Source: Annona cherimola (taxonomy: Eukaryota > Streptophyta > Magnoliopsida > Magnoliales > Annonaceae). Taken from it: a stretch of DNA of 64,000 nt. The notes under the pieces are model-generated. The model had not been told where the DNA came from, ran no database searches, and saw only the letters and a program-made list of their open reading frames with translations. The stretch covers positions 12,563,764 to 12,627,763 of the forward strand of contig CM059972.1 of the NCBI GenBank assembly GCA_030490835.1, written 5' to 3'. The position numbers were made by a program, and so were the translations under genes. Numbering within the stretch: the first letter of the stretch is position 1; the number at the start of each line of letters is the position of its first letter. This document shows positions 31,685-44,190 of this stretch, piece after piece.

Positions 31685-34600
31685 AGTTTTTAATATTTGA
31701 TAAAAAAAATTCAATCTATTCATTATATTGACATTATATGTTTATTTATGAGACTAAGTTTCATCCAAATCAAATATACGCATAGGTCACATTTGCTCAA
31801 AAATAAGTATATTCATGTGTAAATTAAAAAAATGCTTAGATCTATTCATATATGTTACAATATAATAATACTTTATAAAATTATTTATCCACATATGATA
31901 TTTTAGACAGTTTAGATGTCGAAAATACAATTTTAAAATTATATTTACTATTAAATTATTTCGTTATGTTTTTTATGGAGATTTTGTTATGTTGATTTCA
32001 TAAATTTGTAAAGGGGCCATGTATAGTGATACTTGACAAGTGAAAAAGTTTTTAAAATACTATAAATGATATTAAATACAAATATAGAGTAGATTTTCTA
32101 TCAACTATTAAAATATTTAAAATAAAAAATTACATAAAAAAGAAATTTCATCAAAGCATTAGCAAGTAAAATTTTGGCAATATACATGTACATACGGAGC
32201 TACCGAAGTCAGAGCTTCCTCCTTTCGTTGAATTGGAAGAGTCATGTAACCTCTCAGCCTTTCAAGTTTAAAATTATTATCATTGATTCTCTATTCATGC
32301 TTGAAACAAACTTCTTTATATATACACATCTATTAATGTAACCTCTTTCAATTTTTAGAATTTAATGTTTAGTAGAAAATTTAATTAATTCATTATATTT
32401 AACATCATTTGTTTAGCTAGGAGAATAAGTTTCATGTAAATCAAATATGTGTCTGAGCCACATTTGCTGAAAAATATATATTTATGTTTAAATTACAAAA
32501 AATGTTTAAATCTATTTACATATATATTAGAATATAATAATGATTTATAAAATCATTTATCAGCATAGAAATGATATTTTAGACAGTTTAAATGTTGAAA
32601 ATATAATTTTAAAATTGATATTTAACATTTGACTATTTTATTATATTAATTTTATACATTTGCAAATGAGGTTTATGCACTGTGGTATTAGACAAATAAA
32701 AGGTATTCAAGTACTATAAATAACGCTAAATATAATAGATAGAATGAATTTTTATCAAGCATCACAATATTTAGTATAATTTATAGTATTGTGAAAATCC
32801 TTTTATTTGTCTAGTTCACTATGCATACGCCTAATTTATAAATGTGTAAAATCAACGTAATAAAATGATTTAATGTTAAATATCAATTTTAAAATTATAT
32901 TCTTAATATCTAAATTCTCTAAAAAATTATTTTTATATGGATAAATAGTTCTATAAAGCATTATTACATCTCAGTATATATGTGAAACGATCTAAGGATT
33001 TTTTTCAATTTATACATAATTATACCTATTTTGAATAAATTTGGCCCACCCACATATTTTGTTTAATATCATATATGTTAGATCATCTTAACTGGTATTA
33101 CAATTAGGCTCTGAGTGGTGGACGCTCCCACAGAAACTTGGGGAGAACAAACGCCACTGCTAAAGTCTCCTCCATATGTAGACGACAGACTTTAAACCAA
33201 TCCCCAACCACTGGGGCGACCCACCTAAATATTTGATTTGGATAAAACTTGGTCTGTTATATAAGCAAATAATGTTAAATACAATGAATGAACTAAATTT
33301 TTTATTAAGCATTAAAAACTTAAAATTTAAAGGAGTTATATGAAACTACTTTTATATAACCCGGTTATGTCGAAGCGTATAGGAAATGATACAGTGCATG
33401 TAACTACATCATGTAGTCAATGCATTGTTTGGCCCACTTGATTATAAATACGAAATCTATTCAATCAGTTATATTTAAAATTATTCATTTTATTAGTATA
33501 CTACTTTTCATCAAAATCAAACATATATAGGCCGCATTTTAAAATAGTACAAAAATCAACGTAATAAAATAATTTAACATAAGTATCAAGTTTAAGCGTT
33601 ATTTTCAACCCCTAAACTTTTAAAATATTTTATATATGAATAAATCATTATATAATATATTATTACATTTTAATATAATAGGTCCCTTTTTGCAATAGAT
33701 TACACCATAATTATGGTGCAATTAATCTGCCCAAACTTGAAACTCCTTTTTTTTTCTCTATCTATCTATCCATATATATACACATTCAACTTGCTTATTT
33801 GAAACTCCTTTTTTTATGTAATATCCTCCATTTTTAAAATCTTAATGGCTGATAAAAAATTCATTCCATTAATTGTATTTCACATCATTTATATTATCAT
33901 AAAAACTCTCTTATTCATTTTGCGTCATTGTATATAAGTCGTATATATAAATGTAGAAAATCAATGCAATAAAATGGTTTAATACTAAAATATCAATATT
34001 TAAATCATCTAAAATATCGCTATTATAAAAATAAATAATTCTATAAAGTATTATTACATTATAATATGTGTGTGAATGAATCTAAGCGTTTTTCATCATT
34101 TAACATATGGATATATATTATTGAGCAAATATGGCTTATGCACATATTTAATTTGAATGAAACTTGATGTATATATTACTCCGCTTTTATTTAACCAAGT
34201 TATATAAAAGCAAAACTATGTGACCCTTTCAAATTTTAGAATTTTGATCATTGATGAAAAATTCAATTCATTCATTGTGTTGAACATAATTTGTTTAGTT
34301 TAAAAATTAATTTTGATCTCAATCAAGTATGTACATGGGCTACATTTGCTCAAAATATATATTCATGTGATAATTATAAAAAAACACTTCGATCCATTTA
34401 CACATATATTAGAATGTAATAATACTTTATAGAATCATTTATCTACATATAATTGATATTTTATTGTATTTAACATCATTTGTATTATCATAAAAACTCT
34501 CTTATTCATTTTGCGTCATTGTATATAGGTCGTTATATAAATGTAGAAAATCAATGCAATAAAATGGTTTAATACTAAAATATCAATATTTAAATCATCT

Positions 34601-35730
34601 AAAATATCGCTATTATAAAGATAAATAATTCTATAAAGTATTATTACATTATAATATGTGTGTGAATGTATCTAAGCGTTTTTCATCATTTAACATATGG
34701 ATATATATTATTGAGAAAATATGGCCTATGCACATATTTAATTTGACTGAAACTTGATGTATATATTACTCCGCTTTTATTTAACTAAGTTATATAAAAG
34801 CAAAACTATGTGACCCTTTCAAATTTTAGAATTTTGATCATTGATGGAAAATTCAATTCATTCATTGTGTTGAACATCATTTGTTTAGTTAAAAAATTAA
34901 TTTTCATCTCAATCAAGTATGTACATGGGCTACATTTGCTCAAAATATATATTCATGTGATAATTATAAAAAAACACTTCGATCCATTTACACATATATT
35001 AGAATGTAATAATACTTTATAAAATCATTTATCTACATATAATTGACATTTTATACAATTTAAATGTTAAAAATACTAGTTTAAAATTGATATTTTAGCA
35101 TTAAAATATTTTTTACATTGATTTTATACAATTATAGAGTATAGATGGGATCTACATACAACGATACTAAAAAAATGAAAGGATTTTTATGATAATATAA
35201 ATGATATTAAAAATAATGGATGAAGTAAATTTTTTATCAACCATCAAGACTTTAAGAAAGAAGAGGTTACATAGAAAAGAAATTTTCTAGGAGTGGAGCC
35301 ATTTAACCTTTTTATTTTTTAAGATTTTGATCATTCATGAAAGTCGAATCCACTCGTTATATCTAGCATCATTTATTTATCTAGGAGACCAAGTTTCATC
35401 TTGATTAAGTATGTTTATGGGTCATATTTATTGAAAAACATATATTCATATGTAAATTATAAAAAACGCTAAAATCCATTTACACACGTATTAAAATATA
35501 ATAATACTTTACAAAATTATTTATCCACATAGAAATGATATTTTAGACAGATTAGATATTAAAAAATATAACTTTAAAATTAATATTTAGCATTAAATTA
35601 TTTTATTATGTTGATTTTTAATAGGGCTTATGCGATGATATTAAACAAATAAAAAAGTTTTTAAGATATTATAAATGATGCTAAATGTTGAAGTAGATTT
35701 TTTTATCAACTATTAAGATTTAAAATATGG
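31685..35730. repeat. Cluster of family A foldback MITEs
   Basis: At least six full or partial family A units in both orientations fill this 4-kb stretch. Recurrent blocks are GAATGTAATAATACTTTATA, ATGATATTTTAGACAGTTTA and ACATTTGCTCAAAATATATA, with inverted forms such as TCATCTAAAATATCGCTATT. An unrelated patch at about 33095-33230 interrupts one unit. No open frame of note. Confidence 0.7.
33872..35055 (+). repeat. 590-bp tandem direct duplication of family A sequence
   Basis: Unit 1 (33872-34461) and unit 2 (34462-about 35055) are nearly identical along their whole length, with offset 590-591. Both contain CTCTCTTATTCATTTTGCGTC and CAAAACTATGTGACCCTTTC. Only scattered substitutions separate them, so the event is recent relative to the other MITE copies. 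Confidence 0.88.
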
Positions 35731-35793
35731 AGTGGGTTGCACAAAAAAAGTGTTTCACAAAAAGCAAGATCGATATACATAAATACCATAATA

Positions 35794-36151
35794 CTGTGCA
35801 TCATAGTATACTTAGCTTTGGTGCATCGGATGCAAAAAATTCTTTTTAAATTTTTTTCAAAACTTTTCACACAACTGTTAATTTATTTAATATATGTATC
35901 AAGTTTTACAATTTTTAAAGATTTTTGCATTTTTTGGATTTTTAAACGACTAAAATGCCTATATTTTTTAAAAATAAAAATATCTATAAATCTCCAAAAA
36001 TTGTAAAACTTGTCCAATATTTTAAATACTAACGTGTTTTTGCAAATACCAAACAGCCCCCTAGATTAAAAATTTTATTAAAAATATTATAAAAAATAAA
36101 AAGAGTTAAATGCACCAGGGTGCACCAAAGTTAAGTGCACCCTGGTGCATT
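35794..36151. repeat. Foldback MITE, family B, GTGCACC type
   Basis: The right end reads TGCACCAGGGTGCACC then TTAAGTGCACCCTGGTGCAT, and the left end carries the inverted but more decayed version (TGTGCATCATAG, then TTTGGTGCATCGGATGCA). The interior is the usual family B core. Compare 53289-53665. Confidence 0.7.
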
Positions 36152-36344
36152 AGTCGTCTTCTATATATATATAACATGAAACTTACTTTAGTTTAATTAT
36201 TATTCTAAGTTATTACTATTGATATTTTGAGTTTTAGCGCTCTAATATTGTAGAGGTTATTTGCGAATAAAAGTACAAGAGTAGATTATGTAGCTACATG
36301 AAAATTAACATTTTATTGCGTGGGTTAATGGAGAGCGATCTTGT

Positions 36345-36735
36345 TAGGCTACCTCTACTAAACTTATTTTAGTACAGCTTAAATGTTTCATGAAATTGTT
36401 TTATAAAGTATATGTTAAATATATTTTAAAAAATATTTTCATGAAAAATTTTAAAAAATATTTTCATGAAAAATTTTAAAAAATGTGTAAATATCTTTGG
36501 GTATATGTAAATATTTTTATTTTAAAAAATATTCATTTGGGGGTATGTAAATCATTTTAAACCCCTCAAAAATGATATTTTTTAAATTAAAAATACGTAA
36601 ATACAAGCACAAGTAAAAATTTAGCATATAAGTTAAGTATGCTTTAAAAATAATTTTATAAAAAAAATTAAAAAATAAGGGGTAAAATGTTATGAAAAAC
36701 TAAAATAAATTTATTTTAGGCCAGCCATATAAGAT
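36345..36735. repeat. Foldback MITE, family B
   Basis: The left arm (CTAAACTTATTTTAGTACAG) faces the right arm (CTAAAATAAATTTATTTTAGG). It contains a small internal tandem copy of AAAAAATATTTTCATGAAAA at about 36427-36482. Confidence 0.55.
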
Positions 36736-37436
36736 CACCATTTAGCTTTAACAAGTTTGTATGTATTTCCATCGCAAAAGATACCAACTAGATATGTAGC
36801 TTTTAGCAACGATAATATGATGATTGTTTACAAATCATGAATGCTTAATCTGGGCCTTCTATTGTTGTATGCATTGTGGGTTGATGCGGCCTGACTGTAC
36901 TGATTTGACGATTGCTCTAATGCCTACCACAGAACACGGCACCCCTGCTTGTTATTACACGCGACGACATCTCTTCTCGATCGAAGAGGAGGCACCGTCG
37001 TACTGTCCACTAAAAATTAAAAAATAGAAAGAAATTAAGAAAGCCACAAAAGAGGGAAAGAAAAATCTTAGTTAATGTGGCCGACACATGCATGAGGATT
37101 AAAAATTCATATATAATGAAACCAGCACATGGTAACATGCATCCTTAATGGGAATCATCACAAAACATCTCATCATTCTGACACACAAGATATGGATTAG
37201 CTACATCCCACAACTCATCGATCATGACTCTGGCAACAAGAAGCTAACGCCGGGGTTACAAACTCTTTTCCAAGTGGTCAATTAACTGCTAGGCACAGGC
37301 GACAACACAGGACCTGATTGGATCCGGTGCAAACTTACTCGCAACAAATGCTAAGTAACTGCTTATGATATCTACGTCCGAATCGAACAAAGAGACAACC
37401 CTTTGAGCCAGTGGCTGTGTACAGACTCACTTTTGG
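36736..37436. other. Intergenic region downstream of the SAUR gene
   Basis: This stretch is less AT-rich. It should include the 3' untranslated region of the minus-strand SAUR gene in its last part. Open frames such as 36824-37027 show no known domain. Confidence 0.4.
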
Positions 37437-38493
37437 TCAATCTTCTTCTTCTTCCTCTTCCTGGTGTGACGAGTTTCCTTCTGCAACGGAAAGAGAGAGA
37501 TTGGCCATCTTTCCAAATTTAGGAGTACTGAAACTCTTAACTCATGAAGCAGCTTGCATGTATTAAACATTAATGACAAAATTAAACTAAATAAATGATG
37601 AATATATATGTATATGAGATTCCCATTTGGTGAAATCCATTCTATCCTAATTAGAAACGTCTCCGTTTCACTATAACAAATTCCATCTTGTGTTTTTCTG
37701 ATCAGCACTGATTTTCACAATATGTATATGGTTGCTCCGTTGTAATATTTGGGGCAGTTACCACTTAGAACCAGTTACATTCGTGAAGTCAGTTCATTTT
37801 CACCATCACGTTATTTTTATAATCCAACTTATCATTATATCAACAATTTTTTTAATAAGTATTATATTAACAATTGTATGGTTAAGATATAAAAAATATT
37901 CAAGATTGAATACATGTGGAAAGGGTTCCATATGGGAAGCAAGCTGTTTGATTATTAAATCACAATTTAATTTGATCGGTTTTTTAAATGTCATTGTTTA
38001 ATTTTATGGCATGAAAAATCATTTCGTGAATTGAAGTCTTGTGTCATAAGCTGTGATTACCTTGGCGGATGTTCCTGCCGTGTCCCATGGACTGGAGAAT
38101 GTATTTGAAGGTCTCAATCTCACAGGGCAGGGTAAGGGCGCCGTTGGTGTCGAAGCCAAACTCCTCCTCGGCCTTCTCCAGCAACACCTTGAACGCCGGA
38201 AAGGTGAGGTAGCTGGTGGGGATGATGAACCTCCGGAGCTCCGGCCCCACGTAGACAGCCAGATAACCCTTGGGCACATCCGGCAGGTGGTCCGGCTGGC
38301 CGTGACAGCTGCCCTCATCATCGGAGTCGGAGACGATGTGAACGACGCTTTTCAGGCGCTTGTTGATGGCCGGAGAGATTCCTGACAGCTTCTCTGCTTT
38401 GGAGTTGATGGTAATGGACTGCCATTTCTGCAGCATCTCTCTCAGACGAACGATCTGACGGATTCCGGTCACCTTGCCGCCGTCCTCGCCCAT
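37437..38493 (-). CDS. SAUR-family small auxin-up protein, probably two exons
   Basis: SAUR proteins are small plant regulators, many of them auxin-induced; known members promote cell expansion by inhibiting PP2C.D phosphatases at the plasma membrane. Exon 1 (38493-38061) starts at the first ATG and encodes [13 protein letters not shown], an acidic SDSDDE stretch, then the SAUR core [36 protein letters not shown] and [12 protein letters not shown]. At 38061 the sequence CAAG is followed by GTAATC, a good donor. An acceptor TTGCAG at 37481 would join a 44-bp second exon encoding GNSSHQ and a run of acidic residues before TGA, for 158 aa in all. Without splicing the frame stops after NHSL at 38044. 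Many SAUR genes are intronless, so the second exon is inferred. Confidence 0.85.
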
Positions 38494-38688
38494 TGTCGAT
38501 CCGCCGGACCCAACGCTCCCTTCCCTACCCAACAAATTCAGAATGGAGGGGCGGGGATAGGATTAATTGGCCGGCGAGGCCGGAGGACTGTATTGGCGCT
38601 GAATTAAATTTCGGGAGAGGAGACGATAATCTCTTCTGATCATCCACCGGCTTTACGAGTGTATACGTAGGTGCGTGCGTGCCAACAT

Positions 38689-38876
38689 CACGTGCATGCA
38701 TGCATGCAAAGCCCGGAAAAAAAAAAAATTCAATAAAAAAACCCATGTTATATGTGAGACTGTAGAAAAAATGATATTATTCATATCTAGAGAGATCAGT
38801 TTCACGTTATAAGCCACAAATGTTTCGTCATAGAAATGCACATGGACTGGCCGTCCCACGTGCACTCCAACACGTG
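38689..38876. promoter_or_regulatory. Three G-box cores upstream of the SAUR gene
   Basis: CACGTG occurs at 38689-38694, 38857-38862 and 38871-38876, all within 400 bp upstream of the SAUR ATG. The first is followed by a GCATGCATGCATGC run resembling RY elements. bHLH (PIF) and bZIP factors bind CACGTG, and SAUR genes are known PIF targets. Regulation here is inferred. Confidence 0.5.
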
Positions 38877-38879
38877 ACG

Positions 38880-39424
38880 TCCTTCAATATCGGGTATAAA
38901 GCTTTGAAATTCATAAGCCTAGAATAGAAATTAAGCTGTTTTTTCCGAAGAATACTTTATTAACTATAGTCTGTGGACGGAGTAACCACGGAACATTGTT
39001 AAAACCCAAGCTCGAGTTGAACTGGTTAATTTTCCAATTTATGATCCAACGGAAGCTCGGATAATCAAATGGATTTTGTTTATAATGAATTATATTGTTT
39101 ATTATCTTCTTTAATAGATTGATATATTTATTTAATTTAGACAGTGGACTGGTTTATAGGTCTATATATATATACTTGTTTACAAGCATTAAATGTTTAA
39201 ACGGGTAAAGAGATAGATAAGAACAGGCTGCTGCGTATTAAGAAACGGGAGATTGTTTGATAATTAAAAACAAAGAAACTAGAGACTGTAGGGAATGGAG
39301 ATAAGTGATACAAAAATTTGAAAAAAAAGTTATACATTAGGAAATAAGAGATTGCACTGGGAATCAGAAAAATAATATTCAAAACAAAGAAGTTTAAATC
39401 TCATTGGATGGTGGGAATGGTCCT
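38880..39424. other. Intergenic, no gene seen
   Basis: AT-rich sequence upstream of the SAUR promoter without recognisable coding or bounded elements. Confidence 0.4.
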
Positions 39425-39752
39425 AAGGGAAGAGGATGCACTTTGCCTCGGTGCATTTAAATCATTTTTTAATTTTTCTGAAATTTTTTTTATACAACTA
39501 TTAATATAAGTGTTTTTAATATGTATATCAAATTTTATTATTTTTGGAGATTTTTACAAATTAATAAAATTTAATAAAAATGTCATTGATTGTCAAAATA
39601 AAAATATTTTAAATCTTCAAAAATAGAAAAACTTGATATTCATGTTAAATACACTTTTTGGATGAAACATGTTAAATATATTTAGATTAACAATTATATA
39701 AAAAATTTTGAAAAAAATTAAAACAGATTGAAACACTCTAATGCTCCGTATC
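39425..39752. repeat. Foldback MITE, family B
   Basis: The left end carries GATGCACTTTGCCTCGGTGCATTTAA and the right end is a decayed inverted version (AAACACTCTAATGCTCCG). The interior has AAGTGTTTTTAATATGTATATC against TTGATATTCATGTTAAATAC. Confidence 0.6.
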
Positions 39753-40207
39753 AAGGCCCCTGTATAAATTAGAATAGTTGTATTGGAATGTGCATCTTGA
39801 TATTTTTTGCATGGGCGCATTAAGATAGTGGATGATTAAACAATTAAACACCTGATGACTTTCAGGCCCTGGAAATTTACACAGGGCAGGGCCTACCGAG
39901 AACGTGATGGGAATTGTCGGCCAACAATATAAAGCAAGAAAAATGTTAACTTGGGATGAGGCCCACAATAGTTCATAATGATGTTAGTGGTCATCTTGCT
40001 TTCCGATAAGTGAGAATCGCCTATATAGTTATATATCCTATGGCTAAGATTGTTCCAACATATGATAAATGATCAGGATATTTGGAGAAAATAATTAAAA
40101 AAGATAAGAATAAAATGTAATTAATATAAAAGAAAAGTGTGAAATTTACACAGAAAAATGTTAATAAAAATAAGATAACAAAACTTAGAAATAAAAGTTA
40201 CCGCGCG

Positions 40208-40561
40208 AAATAAGAACTGATTCAATGTACTCGGATACAAAACTTATTTTTAAATTTTTTTTGAAAATTATTTTACAAGATTGTTAATATAGTTGTATTC
40301 AGTTTATAAGTCAAAATTTATCATTTTTAGATATGTATATATATTTTTTTGATTTTTTTAAAAAACAAAGGCACTTTAACCATTTTTAAGTGACTAAAAT
40401 CTCCCTATTTTTAAAAATAAAAAATATATTTATATATATCCAAAATTGTAAAACTTAATACATAAGTTAAATACACCTAGATTAATAATCTTGTAAAAAA
40501 CTTTCAAAAAAATATTAAAAAATTAGGGTTTTGCACCCACGTGCATTCAATCAATTCTCAG
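40208..40561. repeat. Foldback MITE, family B
   Basis: Left arm AACTGATTCAATGTACTCGG and right arm CCCACGTGCATTCAATCAATT are inverted copies. The interior core (CATTTTTAGATATGTATATA against TATATCCAAAATTGTAAAAC) is typical. Confidence 0.6.
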
Positions 40562-40789
40562 CAAAATTGTGTCATGATAGAAAAAGGCCAGGTCTACTTC
40601 GATCATAAAACATTGTCAATTTTTTTATATAAAAATGCAGTTTATTTAATCCACCAATATGTAACTTTTATTTATCAGCAATATTATGAAATACTTTATA
40701 TATTTACAAAATAAATTGCTTCTCAGACGAGCCAGCGATTTGATAGTTAGACAATTAATCTCGAGCACACGAGATGGAAAAAGAGAGAT

Positions 40790-41115
40790 TTGGATTTACA
40801 GATCCAGAAGGAGGATGAATCGAATTCAAAGAAAAAGAGGAAAAGGGAAATGAATGAGTGTACCTGTACCGAGATGGGAAGAGGGCGATCCCACATCAGC
40901 AGCAGCTACCAGAGCGAAGAAACAAGGAATAGGCCATTGTATATCCCAGACGGGAGAAGGCGTCCCAGAGGAAGCCAGAGAGAAAGAGAGAATAGAAGAA
41001 AAAGTAAATGGGGAGAGAGAGATCGAGAGAGCTAGGGAGCAGCGCTCCTTGTTAGAAAGATAGGCAGAGATCTCATCTAAACGCGCGTTCCTTTTACCCC
41101 TTTATATCTGCATAC
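40790..41115 (-). other. Orphan promoter and leader-like segment
   Basis: Read on the minus strand, a TATA-like GATATAAAGGGG (about 41110) is followed by a long CT-rich stretch and then an ATG near 40942 that opens only 13 codons. A possible donor (CAGGTAC) follows. This looks like the 5' end of a plant gene, but no downstream coding exons are found nearby. The opposite strand has purine-rich open frames that are probably spurious. Confidence 0.3.
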
Positions 41116-41379
41116 CAATGCCAATTTAAAATCCTTTTTTTCGCTTCACCACCGTCTATTTCGTTTCTCCTCTACTACAAACGGTTACGGCATATATAGC
41201 AGTTGAAAAGAATTATTTCTCGCTGGGGAAATGCATGCATTCCGCAAGCCCGAAACGTAAGGAATATTACTGGGGACGAAATCTGATCCGGGAATTGTGA
41301 GAGGGTGGTGGGAGGACAAGGCCGGACGCATAGGCAGTTAGCCAGGATAAAGACATGGTAATTTGTAAGGGAATTGATT

Positions 41380-41660
41380 CGCTGCAAAACCATTTTTTTT
41401 TTATATTTTTTAAATTTCTTACAGAACTGTTAATTTAAGTGTATTTAACAAGTGTATCAATTTTTACTATTTTTTGAGATTTTTAGATTTTTTTTCGAAT
41501 TTTTAAATACCAGTACTAATTTTTTAAAAATCTAAATATTTTCAAAATTGATAAAAATTGATATACATATTAAATACATCTAATTTAATAATTGTGTAAA
41601 AAAATTTCAAAAAATTAAAAAATAGAGTTTTGTACCCGAGAGCATTGAAACATTCTCCCA
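41380..41660. repeat. Foldback MITE, family B
   Basis: The arms include GTTAATTTAAGTGTATTTAAC and, inverted, TAAATACATCTAATTTAATA. The ends carry degenerate GCAAAACC and TTTTGTACCC blocks. Confidence 0.55.
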
Positions 41661-41835
41661 TTAAAAAAGACATGGTGGGCATGTTGGTTGTGAGTTGTGA
41701 TGTTATCCACCTTAGTTTAATAATTTAGAATTAAATTCCACATTCTTAGGACTTATAAAAAGTTCTAAGCTTAAATACATAATGTGACCCATTTTATGAC
41801 TGCATTCTTGGGCCAAAACAGGTAGAGGAGTAACC

Positions 41836-42217
41836 CTGTTAGTCCGGGCTAAGTAAATGTCCTACTTAGCCCACTTTAAAAAACTTATTTACAATAAAAA
41901 AAAATTTACTTTTTTGTTCGTGCACTTGTTTATCTAAATGTATTTTAACTTATAGACCAAATTTTACCATTTTTGAATATGTTTATTTATTTTTTTGAGA
42001 TTTTTAAAGATCTATATGTATATATGTATTTAAAATATTCTTATTTTTAAAAATCTAAAAAATATATGCATATATCCAAAAATGGTAAAACTTGATTTAT
42101 ATATTAAATACACTTAGATAAACGAGTGTATGAAGAAAAAAGTAAAAAAAAATATTTTAAATAAGATTTTTAAGGGGAGTTAAGTAAGTCATTTACTTAA
42201 CCCGGGCTAACTAGATC
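41836..42217. repeat. Foldback MITE, family B3 (TTAGCCC type)
   Basis: The left end reads CTGTTAGTCCGGGCTAAGTA and the right end AAGTCATTTACTTAACCCGGGCTAACTAG, which are inverted copies. A second B3 copy lies at 60763-61133. Confidence 0.7.
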
Positions 42218-43900
42218 ATTCATCAAACAGGTAATATGACACTATGAGACTGATTTCCTGTGTGAGCTAATATAAGGTGAAAGCTAAGCCATCTTCCATT
42301 CATTCATCTGGGGCGAAAGTTAGGCCATCTCCATTCATCATCGCACCTGCCTAGAAAATTTGAAATATAATATGACACATTCATATTAAAAAATCGTTAA
42401 AAATGCGAATGCGAATACTGATATTTTCATTGCTCATACAACGTTCTGTTAATTACATTTAATTCATTGTATATATATGTCGATTAGATAAATAGTTTTA
42501 AAATTTTAAAGATAAAAATAAGTTTCAATATAGGTATTTTTTAAAATTGCGGTCGGTCTGATGATCTGATTTTAATAAATTTCAAGAAGAACAAAATATT
42601 TATTTTTTAAAATCTGGAGACGGCTGTGATGATTGAAATGTATAATTAATGTGTGGCCCACGATTTAGCGGCTCACATCAAGCACGTGGGTGGCGTGCGT
42701 CATGCCGGCCTTTGTGGGTTGCTTAAACGGTACACAAAAGAAAAGCCTGCAGGCAGGATTGCCATTGCTTTGTCCAAGTTATTTCCTTACCAGTCACACC
42801 ATACATGAGAATGATTCAAATATACCTGTGCCCACCACGATCTTGATACTTTCTCTAGCCTTTTTATCTGTATGAAACTTGTTAACATAGTATTTTAATT
42901 TCGCTAGACCCAACACCATATTAGATTTATTCGAACAATAAAAAAAAAAGTATAATAGTAAAAAAATTTTGAGAGTACACATGAATCTATTAAAATAAAT
43001 TACGTTTGAAGTTCCAATACGTAGTTGCTGATCCCAAAGCTTATGAAATTTCTCCACTTTTTACCCATGGTTCTGTAAGAGTCAGTTTCAAGTCATATAA
43101 ATTCTTGAATTGATGTTGGTATCTTCATTTCCAAGATAATTTTTAAACTTTTTAATATAACTTTTTTTTTGCTCAATATGCATCATTATATTTTTTTATC
43201 TAGATAAAATTTTTATTCAAGAATCTACTTGAAATAGGCCCTAAATCTCTACTCAAGATACCGTTATCTATAGTTAACTTTATTTAAATATTCAATTGTT
43301 AAAATCAGAGTAAGTTAGCAGGGACAATTACCATTGATGCCGTCATTGGTAAATACATGCCTGTTATTTTGGGGTTGGTAGGCCATGTTGGATTAGGATA
43401 GTGATGAGATAAAGAGGGTTAGATGAGCTCTTGTATTTGTTAGATAGGAACATGAAAAAGTATGCTCCAGACTGAAAAAATGGTATTAAAAATTGAAAAA
43501 GTAAAATTGTTATATATTGAAAATGTTTAAAAAATTAAGATGAATTTTTTTCATTGCATCTTGATCTTATTCCTTTCTCATCCTTATCTTCAACTGGCCA
43601 GCCAACTCTATGGACGGTGCAGATTTACCTGGGGACTGGTGAGGTGCTACGCCACATAGCTAAGCTCCCGATCATTCGCTCATCCGGTTGTGGCGACAAC
43701 CAACGGCTGCGATCCAGAATGCTATCCAGATCCGATCAACCTGGAACTTGGCACGTGTACACGCGCCGCGCCAATCATTAATTAATCAAAAAACAACTTT
43801 CGGTGGGGACACCGAAGTCTTTGACGAACTAGAAAGAATCTGAAGATACGCATGAAATATCTGCGGCAATGTATCTTAGCCGTCCGTATCTGAAATCCAA
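42218..43900. other. Intergenic and promoter region of the J-domain gene
   Basis: No gene is seen. Base composition rises from about 43550 onward, which should hold the upstream promoter of the J-domain gene, including a GCACGTGTAC G-box at about 43750. Confidence 0.4.
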
Positions 43901-44190
43901 CGGTTGAAAATATCAGAAAAAAAGTCCAGCTTGACCCAAAAAAAACAATCTTCCAGAGCCTTCCCCTTCCCGGCGCGCTTTTGCGGCACGGTCACGGAAG
44001 CACAAAAGCTCCGCGCTGCATGCTGCAAAACGCGTCCTTTCTTTTTCCGATTTTTTTTGTCTTGCAAGAGAAGGGTCGGAAGAAAGGAAGATTGATAGAG
44101 GTTTTTGTCGTTTTCGCTTGGTTTTGCTTCTTCTTCATCTCTTCTTCCTCCTTTCTCTGTGTTGAGTCTGCCTCGTTCTACGCTGTGGGT

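Noticed and set aside
33095..33230. Non-MITE patch interrupting a family A unit, perhaps a SINE
   Set aside because: Neither pol III box is clear and no flanking repeat was found, so it is mentioned only as an interruption.
40790..41063. Arginine and glutamate-rich open frames on the plus strand
   Set aside because: They come from reading a purine-rich stretch; the other strand looks like a promoter and CT-rich leader.
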